Shown in pieces: positions 31,343 to 41,700 of a DNA stretch of 64,000 nt (the first letter of the stretch is position 1; each line of letters opens with the position of its first letter). Where the stretch lies: assembly GCF_001866135.1 (NCBI RefSeq), contig NZ_MODW01000001.1, positions 806,001 to 870,000 of the forward strand, given 5' to 3'. Position numbers and translations under genes: made by a program. Origin of the DNA: Microbacterium sp. LCT-H2. Lineage in GTDB: Bacteria > Actinomycetota > Actinomycetes > Actinomycetales > Microbacteriaceae. The notes under the pieces are model-generated. The model searched no databases and had not been told where the DNA came from. It worked only from the letters and a program-made list of their open reading frames with translations.

Positions 31343-32083
31343 ATGTCGCACATCGTCGCAACGGGGGCCGGCAAGGCCATGATGGAACGTCGGAACGATC
31401 CGACGCACGAGTACATCCTGAAGCTCACCGGCAAGGAGCGACCACGAGTCCTCTTCGTCGGCACCGCGACCGGCGACGACACCGCCTACATCGTGAGCTT
31501 CTACTCCACGTACGACTCCGACAGATGCGCGCCGCATCACCTGCCGCTCTTCCATCGGGCGGTCGACGACCTCGCCGGCTTCGTGAAGGGCTTCGACGTC
31601 ATCCACGTCGGCGGGGGGAACACCGCCAACATGCTCGACGTCTGGAAGCGTCAGGGCCTCGATGAGATCATGCGCGAGATGTGGGAGGACCCCTCCTCGA
31701 ACGTCGTGTTCACAGGCGGCAGCGCGGGCGGCATCTGCTGGTTCGAGGGCGGCACGACCGACAGCTATGGCCCCACCCTGCAGGTGCTCCCCGAGGGCCT
31801 CGGGTTCCTGCACGGCAGCTTCTGTCCGCATTACGACGCCGAGGACCAGCGCCGGCCGCTCTTCCACGCCTCGCTCCTCAGCGGCGAGCTGTCCACCGGC
31901 TATGCGGTGGGCAATCTGCAGTCGCTCCACTTCGAGAACGGCGAGTTCGTCACCGCGGTCAGCCCGGTCGAGAACGCACTGGCGCTGAAGGTCGAGGCGG
32001 TCGACGGGGAGATCGTCGAGACCGAGCTGCCCGTGCAGATCCTCTCCGGATCGGCACCGATCGTGAAGGGGCCGTCGTCGTGA
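31343..32083 (+). CDS. Peptidase S51 family protein (aspartyl dipeptidase PepE-like)
   Basis: 246 aa. VLFVGTATGDD, HVGGGNTANMLDVWKRQGLD, and the nucleophile elbow VFTGGSAGGICWFEGG (Ser) match S51 serine peptidases (PepE alpha-aspartyl dipeptidase, cyanophycinase-like). PepE releases aspartate from Asp-Xaa dipeptides. GAGGTGGGGG precedes the ATG. The stop overlaps the GTG of the next gene (GTGA), a C4-dicarboxylate/aspartate carrier, which supports a role in aspartate dipeptide use. Confidence 0.82.
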   Translation: MSHIVATGAGKAMMERRNDPTHEYILKLTGKERPRVLFVGTATGDDTAYIVSFYSTYDSDRCAPHHLPLFHRAVDDLAGFVKGFDVIHVGGGNTANMLDVWKRQGLDEIMREMWEDPSSNVVFTGGSAGGICWFEGGTTDSYGPTLQVLPEGLGFLHGSFCPHYDAEDQRRPLFHASLLSGELSTGYAVGNLQSLHFENGEFVTAVSPVENALALKVEAVDGEIVETELPVQILSGSAPIVKGPSS

Positions 32084-33435
32084 ACGACAACGTCTGGATC
32101 CTCGTCGCCGAGCTCATCGTCGTCGTCCTGGCGATCTTCATGGGCACCCGCACGAGCGGGATCGGCCTGGGCGTGTGGGGCCTCGTCGGCGTCGCGGTGC
32201 TCGTGTTCGTGTTCGGGGAGGCCCCCGGCAACGCCCCGGTCGACGCCGTGTTCATCGTCATCACGGTCATCACCGCCGCCTCGACCATGCAGGCCGCTGG
32301 CGGCATCGACTGGATGGTGTCGGTGGCGGCGAAGGTCATCCGCAAACGGCCGAAGTCCGTCGTCTTCCTCGCACCGGCGATGTCGTTCCTCTTCACGGTC
32401 GGCGCGGGGACCGGAAACATCTTCTACCCGCTGCTGCCGGTGATCTACGACGTCTCCTACCAGCAGAAGATCCGGCCGGAGCGGGCGCTGTCGGTCTCGG
32501 CCGTCGCCTCGCAGGTCGGCATCCTCTGCTCGCCGGTCTCCGCGGCCACCGCCTCGATGGTCGTGCTGCTGGCGCCGCAGGGCGTCGACCTCGGCGGTCT
32601 GCTCCTCATCATGTGGCCGGCATCGATCGCGGGCCTCCTCGTCGCCGCGCTGGTCATGATGCGTCACGGCAAGGACCTCGAGGACGACCCGGAGTACCAG
32701 AAGCGCCTGGCGGAGGGACAGATCAAGCCGCCCACCGTCGACGCGCACGAGAACAAGCTCCCGCCGACCGCCGTGCTGTCGGCCTCGCTGTTCCTCGCCG
32801 GCGTCGCGGTGATCGTGTTCTTCGGCCTGTTCGAGAACCTCCGTCCGGTCATCGGCACCGACGACAACGGCGATCCGCTGCGCCTGAGCGTCACGGTGAT
32901 CATCGAGGTCGTCATGGGCATCATCGCCGCGCTGATCTTCGTGTTCTGCAAGGTGAAGGCCGCCGACGTGCCGAAGCAGTCCACCTTCCCCGCGGGCATC
33001 GTCGGCGCCATCGCCCTGTTCGGCATCGCGTGGCTCGCCAACACGTTCGTCGCCGCGAACCAGACCCTCATCGTCGACGGGCTGGGGTCGGTCGTCTCCG
33101 GCTCGTCCGCCTTCCTCGGGGCCCTGCTGTTCGCACTGGCGCTCTTCGCGGTCGCCATGCTCACGACCAGCCAATCGAGCGCCACGAACGCGATCGTCCC
33201 GATCGGCATCACGATCGGTCTGCCCGCCTCCCTGCTGGTGGGACTGTGGCCGGCGGCGATGGGCATCTACACGCTGCCCGCCAACGGCAGCCAGGTGGCG
33301 ACCGTCGCGTTCGACCAGACCGGGACGACGAAGATGGGCAAGTTCGTCTTCGATCACTCGTTCCAGCTGCCGAACCTCGTCTACGTCGGTACGGCCATCG
33401 TCGTCGGGGTGGCACTGTCGTTCCTGTTCACGTGA
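32080..33435 (+). CDS. Anaerobic C4-dicarboxylate transporter family protein (DcuA/DcuB)
   Basis: 451 aa, about 10-12 helices. Family features include TSGIGLGVWGLVGVAVLVF, PVDAVFIVITVITAASTMQAAGGIDWMV, the conserved SFLFTVGAGTGNIFYPLLPVIYDVSY, and QVGILCSPVSAATASMV. Dcu proteins exchange fumarate, succinate, malate or aspartate across the membrane. The GTG start is coupled to the S51 peptidase, and ThrE follows one base after the stop. Aspartate released by the peptidase is a plausible substrate for exchange; direction and conditions cannot be told from sequence. Confidence 0.9.
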   Translation: MNDNVWILVAELIVVVLAIFMGTRTSGIGLGVWGLVGVAVLVFVFGEAPGNAPVDAVFIVITVITAASTMQAAGGIDWMVSVAAKVIRKRPKSVVFLAPAMSFLFTVGAGTGNIFYPLLPVIYDVSYQQKIRPERALSVSAVASQVGILCSPVSAATASMVVLLAPQGVDLGGLLLIMWPASIAGLLVAALVMMRHGKDLEDDPEYQKRLAEGQIKPPTVDAHENKLPPTAVLSASLFLAGVAVIVFFGLFENLRPVIGTDDNGDPLRLSVTVIIEVVMGIIAALIFVFCKVKAADVPKQSTFPAGIVGAIALFGIAWLANTFVAANQTLIVDGLGSVVSGSSAFLGALLFALALFAVAMLTTSQSSATNAIVPIGITIGLPASLLVGLWPAAMGIYTLPANGSQVATVAFDQTGTTKMGKFVFDHSFQLPNLVYVGTAIVVGVALSFLFT

Positions 33436-33436
33436 C

Positions 33437-34771
33437 ATGACCGACGTCGTCGACCGGTCGGCGCTGCGACAGTTCCTGCTGGGACTGGCTCAGGGCATGA
33501 ACGCGTCGGCGGAGTCCGTCGACCGCATCCGGGACACGATCGCCGAGGTCGCCACGGCATCGGGCGGCGACGGCGCCGACTTCGTCGTCCTGCCGACCAT
33601 CATCATCGTGGAGACGGGGGATGCGGAGGAGCAGCGGGTCGCGTTCCGTTCGGCCACGAACGCCTCGTTCCGCTTCGATCAGATCGCCGCGCTGTACGAC
33701 CTCATCGCGCAGGCCAAGACCGGCGAGGTCGACCCGCTCGACGGCATCCGCCGGCTGAACGAGATCGGCGCGATGCGTCCGCGCCTCGGCTGGTTCACCC
33801 GGACGCTCGGGCACGCCATCCTCACGACGGGTCTCGCGCTCCTCCTCGCGCCCACCTGGCAGGGGGCGCTCGTCGCCTTCGTCCTCGGGTTCGGGATCGG
33901 CCTGCTCAAACTCGTGCGCTCTCCCACCCTGCAGCTCGTCATGCCCATCGCCGCGGCCTTCGTGTGCGCGGCCGCGGTGTTCCTGCTCGCGGAGGTCATC
34001 GAGATCGGCGACCCGATCCGCCTCCTGATCGCCCCGCTGGTCACCTTCCTCCCCGGTGGTGTGCTGACCACGGCGACGGTGGAGCTCGCAGCGGGCCAGA
34101 TGATCTCCGGCGCGTCCCGCCTCATCTACGGGTTCGTGCAGCTCGCGCTCCTCGCCTTCGGCATCCTCGCCGCGGGGGCTGTGGTGGGCGTCTCGAGCGA
34201 TTCGTACGAAGCCCTCGACGCCTCCTCGTCGTACCTCCCCTGGTGGGTGCCGCTGCTCGGCATCCTCGTGTTCGCGCTCGGCAACTACCTGCACTTCTCC
34301 TCCCCGCCGTCCACGTTCGGGTGGGTGCTGCTCGCCCTGGTCGTCGCGTACCTCGGCCAGTGGGCGGGAACCGAGTTCATCGACCCGGCGGTCGGCGGCT
34401 TCGTCGGTGCGGTCGCCGTCACCCCGGTCGTGTTCTGGATCGCCGGGCTGCGTCACGGAGCCCCGTCGCAGCTCACGTTCCTCCCGGCCTTCTGGCTGCT
34501 GGTGCCCGGAGCCGCCGGGCTGGTGGGGCTCACCGAGGCGGTGGCGACCGACAACGGCCTCGCCGACTTCACCGCGGCCCTCGTCTCCGTCATGTCGATC
34601 GCGCTCGGAGTGCTCATCGGCACGGCGCTCTACCGCGTCGTGCACCATGGCGCGGAGGAGTTCGTCCAGTTCGCCGTCGCCCCGCCGCCCGCGGAGGACG
34701 AGGAGCCCGCCCCGACGCTGTGGCACCGCCTGTCTGCCCCGCTGCGCCGCCTGCGCCGCCCCCGTCGCTAG
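33437..34771 (+). CDS. thrE: Threonine/serine exporter, ThrE family
   Basis: 444 aa. An N-terminal soluble domain (DUF1212; LGLAQGMNASAESVDRIRDTI) carries the proposed autoproteolytic or amidase-like part; ten membrane helices follow (DUF1212 plus DUF3815 halves in one chain), with LVTFLPGGVLTTATVELAAGQMISGASRLIYG typical of the family. The C-terminus is a basic, Pro/Arg-rich tail. ThrE exports threonine and serine in corynebacteria. Its start is one base after the Dcu stop, so the three genes form one operon for amino-acid and dipeptide handling. Confidence 0.88.
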   Translation: MTDVVDRSALRQFLLGLAQGMNASAESVDRIRDTIAEVATASGGDGADFVVLPTIIIVETGDAEEQRVAFRSATNASFRFDQIAALYDLIAQAKTGEVDPLDGIRRLNEIGAMRPRLGWFTRTLGHAILTTGLALLLAPTWQGALVAFVLGFGIGLLKLVRSPTLQLVMPIAAAFVCAAAVFLLAEVIEIGDPIRLLIAPLVTFLPGGVLTTATVELAAGQMISGASRLIYGFVQLALLAFGILAAGAVVGVSSDSYEALDASSSYLPWWVPLLGILVFALGNYLHFSSPPSTFGWVLLALVVAYLGQWAGTEFIDPAVGGFVGAVAVTPVVFWIAGLRHGAPSQLTFLPAFWLLVPGAAGLVGLTEAVATDNGLADFTAALVSVMSIALGVLIGTALYRVVHHGAEEFVQFAVAPPPAEDEEPAPTLWHRLSAPLRRLRRPRR

Positions 34772-34859
34772 CAGTAGACCTCGCGACGGTGGCCGGCGTG
34801 CACGACGTGGTGCGAAACGCACAGAGCAGCGCGGAAAGGACAGATCGCGGACGGGCGAT

Positions 34860-34891
34860 GGGCCCCGCGCCGCGGAGGCGACGCGGGGCCC
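34860..34891. terminator. Bidirectional terminator
   Basis: Perfect 10-base arms GGGCCCCGCG (34860-34869) and CGCGGGGCCC (34882-34891), between the convergent thrE and DUF305 genes. Confidence 0.75.
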
Positions 34892-34900
34892 GGTGCCGGA

Positions 34901-35494
34901 TCAGAGCGTGGCGAGGATCTCCTTCATCTCCGCGATCTCGGCGGTCTGCGCGTCGACGATGTCCTGCGCGAGGGCGACGGCGTCGGCGTTCTCGCCGTCC
35001 GCCACCTCCGCCTCGGCCATCTCGACCGCGCCCTCGTGGTGCGCGATCATCTGCTCCAGGAACAGCCGGGATGCCTCCGGGCCCGCGGCGGCCTCCAGCG
35101 CGGCGAGGTCGTCGTCGCTCATCATGCCGTCGCCGTGATCCATGTCGGCGGGGTCGCCCGCCTCGGCCCCCCAGTCGTCGAGCCAGCCCTGCATCTGCTC
35201 GATCTCCGGGCCCTGAGCGGCCTTGATACGTTCCGCGAGGTCGGCGACCCGGGGGTCGACGTCGTCCTTCGCGAGCACGATGTCGGACATCTCGACGGCC
35301 TGCTCGTGGTGGACGATCATCATGGATGCGAACATCGCGTCGGCCTCGTTCGCTCCGGTCAGCGGGGCGTCCGAGGTCGAGTGATCCATGCCGGAATGGT
35401 CGGCCGGCCCGGCAGGTGCGGTCGAGGCGCACCCGACGAGGGCGAGGGTTCCGGCCAGCACGAGGGCAGCGGCGGCAGTGGTTCGATTCGTCAT
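34901..35494 (-). CDS. DUF305 domain lipoprotein
   Basis: 197 aa. Lipobox LALVGC puts the lipidated Cys at about residue 22. Two ferritin-like helical hairpins carry MMIVHHEQAVEMSDIV and QMIAHHEGAVEMAEAEV, the paired HH-x-x-A/G-x-x-M signatures of DUF305, which probably bind metal (often copper) at the cell surface. Many DUF305 genes sit with copper-handling genes; here the only such neighbour is the DUF6153-like membrane protein with an HA/HAM-rich stretch, encoded just upstream on the same strand. Confidence 0.87.
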   Translation of the reverse strand: MTNRTTAAAALVLAGTLALVGCASTAPAGPADHSGMDHSTSDAPLTGANEADAMFASMMIVHHEQAVEMSDIVLAKDDVDPRVADLAERIKAAQGPEIEQMQGWLDDWGAEAGDPADMDHGDGMMSDDDLAALEAAAGPEASRLFLEQMIAHHEGAVEMAEAEVADGENADAVALAQDIVDAQTAEIAEMKEILATL

Positions 35495-35560
35495 TTCTCT
35501 CTCATCTCTGTCTGTCGGAAGGGCGTCCGCGGACACGGAGCCCGGGCGCATCGGCGCCGA

Positions 35561-35956
35561 TCAGGTCCGACTGATGCAGAGGACGTGGAGCGAGGGCGGA
35601 CGAAGGGGGGCGGCGGCCGCCTCCGCGGGCGAGCGGAGAACGCGGAGGAGAGGTCCGGTCAGGGCACTGCGTGCGGGACGGAGCAGCACGAGCAGCCCGC
35701 CGAGCAGCGCGAGGACGCAGGCCGCGCCGCCATCGCCCGCGGGGTCTCCGGGGGCGACAGCCGTCTCGGCGCCACCTGCGGCGTGCGCCGACGACCCCGA
35801 CGGGTTCTCGGGGGCCATGACCGCGTGGCCTGCCATCGCGTGCGCTCCGGCCGTGCCATGGGTGTCGAGCGCATGCATGCCGAGGAGTCCGAGCACGACG
35901 CCGCCCACGAGGACGACGACGAGCAGCGCCCCCTGGAGCACGCGACGACCGGCCAT
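35561..35956 (-). CDS. DUF6153-like small membrane protein
   Basis: 131 aa. Two membrane helices (about 9-29 and 79-96). The extracytoplasmic loop has HALDTHGTAGAHAMAGHAVMAP, rich in His and Met and suited to metal binding, then LVLLRPARSALTGPLL and the conserved ending LHVLCISRT. This matches the DUF6153 layout as I remember it. The start at 35956 is tentative because the Shine-Dalgarno is weak. It is followed by the DUF305 lipoprotein gene 66 bases downstream, suggesting joint metal handling. Confidence 0.62.
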   Translation of the reverse strand: MAGRRVLQGALLVVVLVGGVVLGLLGMHALDTHGTAGAHAMAGHAVMAPENPSGSSAHAAGGAETAVAPGDPAGDGGAACVLALLGGLLVLLRPARSALTGPLLRVLRSPAEAAAAPLRPPSLHVLCISRT

Positions 35957-36144
35957 GTGCTCATGGTACCCCGTGGGGGTATGCAGATCTCGATGCCGGC
36001 TCCGCGGGCGACCCGGCACGCAGGACACGGGCCGGGCGGACGGGGGCGTCGCGCCGGAACGGCAGCGCGGTGTGCGCGGCCGCGACCAGGCATACGCGGG
36101 GGTTGGATATCGTAGGGGTGGGGATGCGTACCTGGGGAGGGACG

Positions 36145-38685
36145 ATGCCGGCTTTCGGCGCGCAAGGGGACAAGAGGTTGCCGCGGGTTTCCGCGCACGT
36201 CATCGGACGTCCGCGGGTGAACGCCGCGCTGGACGACGGAGCTCCGCTCACGCTGCTGCGCGGAGCCGCGGGCTCCGGGAAGACCACCGCCCTGGTGGGC
36301 TGGGCCTTCACCTCCGCCGACCGCGTCGTGTGGCTCACAGTCACGCCCGCGCTGGCGACGAGCGCGGCCCTCGCCGCCGCTCTGCTGCGGGTGCTGAGCG
36401 GCGCGGGCGAGGCCGTCGGCAGCCCTCACCCCGCCCCGGACGTCGGAGAGGGGTGGTCCGCCGTCGCCCAGTACCTGTGCGACCACGAGGAGCCTCTCGT
36501 CGTCGTGCTCGACGACGCCGCCGCACTCGACCGGGATGCGGTCTTCGACCTGTGCCGCACGGTCGCCGTCCCGGCGCACGTCCGCCTGATCGTCGCCACG
36601 AACCGCCCCAGCCCGTTCGACAGCGACGGGATCGCCCTCGTTCTCGACACCGCTCTGATCTCTCCGGAGGATCTCGCCTTCGACACGGATGAGATCCGCC
36701 GCGCGCTCGACGTCGATGAGGACACGGCCGTCGCCGTGCGCGAGACCACCGGCGGGTTCGCGGCGGTCATCCGTGCCGTCGCCCTCCGCGGCCGTGTCCC
36801 CGACGACACGGCGATCGCGGAGGTCGCGACGGCGGCGGTCGACGACTACCTCCGCAGCCGCATGGAGGAGGGCACCTTCGGCGCCGGCGTCCTCGAGGGC
36901 CTGATCCGGATCAGCATCACGGACACGGTGGATCTGCCGTTGGCGCAGGCTCTGAGCAGTGATCCGGACATCGGTGCCGCCCTCGACGAGGCCGAGGCGT
37001 TCGGCTTCGGCCGGTGGTCGACGGAATCCGGGCGTGGGACCTTCATGATCGCCGCGCCGGCTCGCGCCCTTCTGCGCCGCGATCTCCTGGAGCGCTTCCC
37101 GGCCGAGATCCGCCTGCTCCGGCGCCTCGCGATCGAGGGTGCGCTGCGGCGCGACGACCCCTTCGAGGGGCTCCGCCTGGCGATGGAGGAGGACGACCTC
37201 CACCTCGCCGCCCACGTCATCATGTCGGGCTGGAGCCACCTTCTGGATCACGACGGTCGCCGGGTCGTGGCGCTGCTGGGCGACCTGCCCCTCGCGCGGC
37301 TCAAGCAGGAGCCGCTGGTGGCGATGCTGCTGGGCATCTGCCTCAACGCCAACCGACTCCGACGGGTACGCGGCCTGCAGCTCCTGCGGATGGCGATCTC
37401 CGCCGCGAACGCCCGGCGGAGCGCCCTCTCGCCGACGGAGCGCCTGTTCATCTGGACCGCCGAGAGCGCGGCGCTGCGGGTGGTCGGGATGCCCGAGCGG
37501 GCCGGGCAGGTCGCAGCCCGCGCGCTGGCGGTGTACACGGAGACCTCGGAGTCGCAGTGGCAGCAGTACGCGATCGAGATGCCGCTGCTGTGCACGCACC
37601 TCGGGATCTCGCTGTACTACGGCGGTCGCCGGGAGCAGGCCGTCCGCCTCTTCGACGAGGCCGCTGCGCTCGCCTCGTCCCAGGGCACGGGCAACGCCTT
37701 CCACGCCGTGAGCCTGCTCAGCGGGATCCACGCCCTCAACGGCGACCTACCGGAGGCGCGGCACTACGTCGAGATCATCCGGGACGGCTCGTGGGACCCC
37801 GCCCTGCTGGACGGGTACCGCGGCACGTTCTACCGCGTCGCGGAAGCGATACTCGCCGTGGAAGAGGGCGACCTCGCCACGGCCAAGCAGCACGTGCGCG
37901 CCTTCGAGCCGCACCGGGCGACGAGCGAGCACTGGACCACGATGGCGACCGTGGAAGCCTGGATCGCGCTACACGACGGCGAGGCCGCCGGCGGACTGGA
38001 GCGGCTGGAGTCGTTCGCCCGGATGCGCGGGCGCGAGGCCGGGTCGACGTCGGCGCGCCAGGCGCTGAGCCGCCCCCGCATCCTGCTGCACCTGGCGCTC
38101 GGCGATGTCCGTGCCGCGCGCGGCATCAAGCAGCGCGACGCCGGGACGGACCGGTTCGGCACCCTCCTGGAACGAGCCAGGATCGCCCTGATCGACGGTC
38201 GCGCTCCGGATGCGGTGCGGCTGCTCGCCGCCACGCGCCTCGAGCCGACGACCTCCCGCGAGCGCGCGGAGGCCGCGGCGGTGCACAGTGCGGCCCTCCA
38301 CCGCGTCAGTCCCGCCGCCGCACAGGCCGTGACCGAGGCGCTGCACGCCCAGCTCGCCGACCGAGGTCTGCGCACTCCGCTGGCCCTGCTCGGCGCCGAG
38401 GACTTCGCCGCCGTCCGGGCCGACCTCGCTCCGGTCGGCGACCCGCCGCTGCCCATCCGCTCGGCGTTGCCCTCGTTCGCGGCGCGCCCGAAGCTCTCCT
38501 CACGGGAGCAGGTGGTGCTGCATGCGCTCACGACAGGGGCGCCGCTGCCCGAGATCGCCGCGGAGCTGCGGGTCTCGCCGAACACCCTGAAGACGCAGCT
38601 CCGCAGCATCTATCGCAAGCTCGACGCAGCCAACCGCACCGAAGCCCTGGAGCAGGCCGCCCGGCACGGGCTCCTCCCCGGATGA
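36145..38685 (+). CDS. Large LuxR-family ATP-binding regulator (MalT/LAL-like)
   Basis: 846 aa. Walker A LLRGAAGSGKTTALVGW (near residue 36), Walker B-like LVVVLDDAAALD, then a long helical-repeat region (residues 300-760) and a C-terminal LuxR helix-turn-helix (LSSREQVVLHALTTGAPLPEIAAELRVSPNTLKTQLRSIYRKL). The family senses ligands through the repeats and activates transcription. The start is the ATG at 36145 with GGAGGG just upstream; an in-frame ATG at 36124 is also possible. It is convergent with the large LALTG surface protein. Target genes unknown. Confidence 0.85.
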   Translation: MPAFGAQGDKRLPRVSAHVIGRPRVNAALDDGAPLTLLRGAAGSGKTTALVGWAFTSADRVVWLTVTPALATSAALAAALLRVLSGAGEAVGSPHPAPDVGEGWSAVAQYLCDHEEPLVVVLDDAAALDRDAVFDLCRTVAVPAHVRLIVATNRPSPFDSDGIALVLDTALISPEDLAFDTDEIRRALDVDEDTAVAVRETTGGFAAVIRAVALRGRVPDDTAIAEVATAAVDDYLRSRMEEGTFGAGVLEGLIRISITDTVDLPLAQALSSDPDIGAALDEAEAFGFGRWSTESGRGTFMIAAPARALLRRDLLERFPAEIRLLRRLAIEGALRRDDPFEGLRLAMEEDDLHLAAHVIMSGWSHLLDHDGRRVVALLGDLPLARLKQEPLVAMLLGICLNANRLRRVRGLQLLRMAISAANARRSALSPTERLFIWTAESAALRVVGMPERAGQVAARALAVYTETSESQWQQYAIEMPLLCTHLGISLYYGGRREQAVRLFDEAAALASSQGTGNAFHAVSLLSGIHALNGDLPEARHYVEIIRDGSWDPALLDGYRGTFYRVAEAILAVEEGDLATAKQHVRAFEPHRATSEHWTTMATVEAWIALHDGEAAGGLERLESFARMRGREAGSTSARQALSRPRILLHLALGDVRAARGIKQRDAGTDRFGTLLERARIALIDGRAPDAVRLLAATRLEPTTSRERAEAAAVHSAALHRVSPAAAQAVTEALHAQLADRGLRTPLALLGAEDFAAVRADLAPVGDPPLPIRSALPSFAARPKLSSREQVVLHALTTGAPLPEIAAELRVSPNTLKTQLRSIYRKLDAANRTEALEQAARHGLLPG

Positions 38686-38687
38686 CG

Positions 38688-38723
38688 AAGGCCCCGCCCG
38701 TCGGAGACGACGGGCGGGGCCTT
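38688..38723. terminator. Bidirectional terminator
   Basis: Perfect 15-base arms AAGGCCCCGCCCGTC (38688-38702) and 38709-38723 with a 6-base loop, immediately after the LuxR stop and before the stop of the convergent surface-protein gene. Confidence 0.85.
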
Positions 38724-38735
38724 CTGCCGGAACCG

Positions 38736-41700
38736 CTAGCTCTGCATGCGGCGTCGGCGCACCAGCAGCAGCACCGCGCCGCCGATCAGCAGGGCGATCG
38801 CGAGCCCGAGGATCCACGGGGCCAGCTGTCCGCCCGTGAGGGCGAGCGGCGTCAGCACCCGGTTCTCGGTCGTGCTCGTCGGCGGGGTGATCGTCTCACC
38901 GCCGGGAGGCGTGGCCGAGGCGGTGGCCACGTTCCGCAGCGTCGCACCCGCCGCGTCGGCGTGCACGATCACCGCGTAGGTGATCACGACGCGCTCCCCT
39001 TCGGCAAGGCTGCCGGTCCAGCGCAGCGTCGTGCCGTCGATCGTCGGCGCGGCCACCGCACGGTCACCCACCGTGGCGGTCGCCGTTCCGCGGAGGTCGG
39101 CATGCCGCAGCACTCCGGTCAGGTCGTCCGTGACGACGACCTCGTCCAGACCCGTCTCGCCGGTGTTGGTGCCGGTGAGGGTGTACGTCACGACGCTACC
39201 CGTCGCCACGGCGGAGCCGGACGCGGGGTCGGACGACTTGAGGAACGTGAAGCCCGGGGTGCCGACGGGGTTCTCCGTCGTCACCGGCGGCGGGGTCAGC
39301 TCGGCGCCGCCGGGAGGCGTGGCCGTGCCCTCGACGGCGTTCGCGATGATCGCACCGCCGGCGTCGCCGTGCACGGTCACCGAGTAGGTGATCGTGACAC
39401 GCTGGCCGACCGCGAGGTCACCGGCCCAGGTGAGTTCGTCGCCCACGACCACGGGCTCAGGGGCGGTGCCGTCGCTCAGGGTCGCCGTCGCGTCGCCGTT
39501 GTAGGCGGCGTGGGCGAGCACGCCCGACAGGTCGTCGAGGATGCGGACCGGAGCCAGAGCCGTCTCGCCCGTGTTCACGCCGGTCACCGTGTAGGTGACG
39601 ACGCTGCCCGGGTCGACCCGGGTGCCGGACGCGGGATCGGCGAACTTGCGCAGCTCGAAGCCGGGCTCGTTCACGGGATTCTCGGTCGTCGCCGGCGGCG
39701 TCTCGATCGGCGGCACCCCACCCGGCGGGGTCGCCGAGCCGGAGGCCGAGTTCTCGATGACGGCGCCGCCCGCATCCGCGCGCACGGTCACCGAGTACGT
39801 GATCGTGACGCTCTCACCGACCTGCAGCGCACCCGTCCAGGACAGCCGGTCCTCGACCACCGTCGGCGCGGTCGTCGCCGTGCCGCCGATCGTCGCCGTC
39901 GCGTCGTCGTTGAACTCCGCGTGCGCCAGGACACCGGAGAGGTCGTCGGCGATGGTGACGGGGTCGAGAGCCGTCTCGCCCGTGTTCACACCGGTCACCG
40001 TGTAGGTGAGGACGCTGCCCGGGTCGACCGCCGTGCCCGCAGCCGGGTCGACGCGCTTCGAGACGGAGAATCCGGGCTCGTTGACCGGGTTGGTCGTGAC
40101 ACCGGGCGGCGGCGTGATCGTCGATCCTCCCGGCGGGGTCGCCGTCGCGGACGCCGCGTTCTCGATCACGGTGCCGACGCCGTCGGCGCTCACGGTCACG
40201 GAGTAGGTGACGGTCACGGTCTGGCCGACCGCGAGCGCCCCTGTCCACGACAGCTCCGTGCCGTCCAGGGTCGCGGCACCCGCAGCGGCACCCGCGATGC
40301 TCGCCACGGCGTCCGCGTTGAACGTCGCGTACGGCAGCACACCCGACAGGTCGTCCGTGATCGTCACCGGGTCGAGCGCCGTCTGGCCGGTGTTGGCGGC
40401 CGTCAGCGTGTAGGTGAGCACGGCACCCGGGTCGACAGCGGTACCGGCGGCGGGGTCGACCGTCTTGGCGAAGCTGAAGCCGGGCTCGTTCACGGGGTGC
40501 TCCGTGCTCGACGGCGGCGGCGTGATCGGCGTGCCGGGGGTGGTGGGACTCTCGGGGTCGCTCGGGTCGGCGGGGATCAGCGGGGTCGCCTCTCCGGTCG
40601 CCGTGTTCGCGATGGTCTCGCCGCCGGCGGTGGGATCGACAGTCACCGAGTAGGTGATCACGACGTCCTGGCCGGGGCGCAGCACGCCGTTCCACGAGAG
40701 GGCGCCGTCGGCCACGCGGACGTCGCCGCGGGTGGCGGACACGTCGTCGTTGTACGACGCGTGGGCCAGCGCCGCGCGCAGGTCGTCACCGATCTCGACC
40801 GGGTCGAGGACGGTGTCGCCCGTGTTGCGGCCGGTCACGGTGTAGGTGATCACGCTGCCGGGGTCGACGCGCGTGCCCGTCGCCGGGTCGGCCGTCTTGG
40901 TGACGGTGAACCCGGGGGTCGCGACGGGGTGCTCCGTCGTCGCCGGCGGGGTCACGACCGGGGTGCCCGGCGTGGTGGGGCTCTCCGGGTCGGTCGGGTC
41001 GGTCGGGATCAGCGGGGTGCCCTCACCGGACACCGTGTTGCGGAGCAGCACGCCGGTCGCATCCTCGTCCACGGTCACCGTGTAGGTGATGTCGACGCGG
41101 TCGCCGGGGGCGAGCGTCCCGGTCCAGGTGAGCGTCGTGCCGGAGAGCGCGACGGATCCGGCCGAGGCCTTCGCGTCGCCGCCGTACTCCGCGTTCGCGA
41201 GGACGGCCGAGAGGTCGTCGACGATCGTCGCGGGGTCGAGGACGGTGTTGCCGGTGTTGACGCCCGAGACCGTGTAGGTGATCGTGTCACCCGCGCGGAC
41301 GGCGGTGCCGGAGGCCGGGTCGGCCGACTTCGAGACCTCGAAGCCGGTGTCGACGACGGGGTGCTCCGTCTCCGCCGTCGGCGGGACGATCGGGGTCCCC
41401 GGGGTCTTCGCACCGGAGGGATCGGCGGGGTCGGTCGGGATCTGCGGCGTGGCCGATCCGGTGACGACGTTGTGCAGCAGGGCCTTCTCGACACCCGCGT
41501 CCACCGTCACCGTGTAGCGGATCGTGACCGCTTCCCCGCGCGGGATGGCGCCGGTCCAGGTCAGGGTGGCGTCGGCGACCCGCACGGAGCCGCGGTCGGC
41601 CGTGGCGTCGTCGTTGTAGCCGGCGGAGCCGAGCACGCCCGACAGGTCGTCGACGATCTCCGCGGGATCGAGGTCGGTGTCGCCCGTGTTGGTGCCGGTG

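Noticed and set aside
31900..33438. A 512-codon minus-strand frame opposite the Dcu gene
   Set aside because: It is His/Asp/Arg-rich with no recognisable motif, antisense to a clear transporter with conserved helices.
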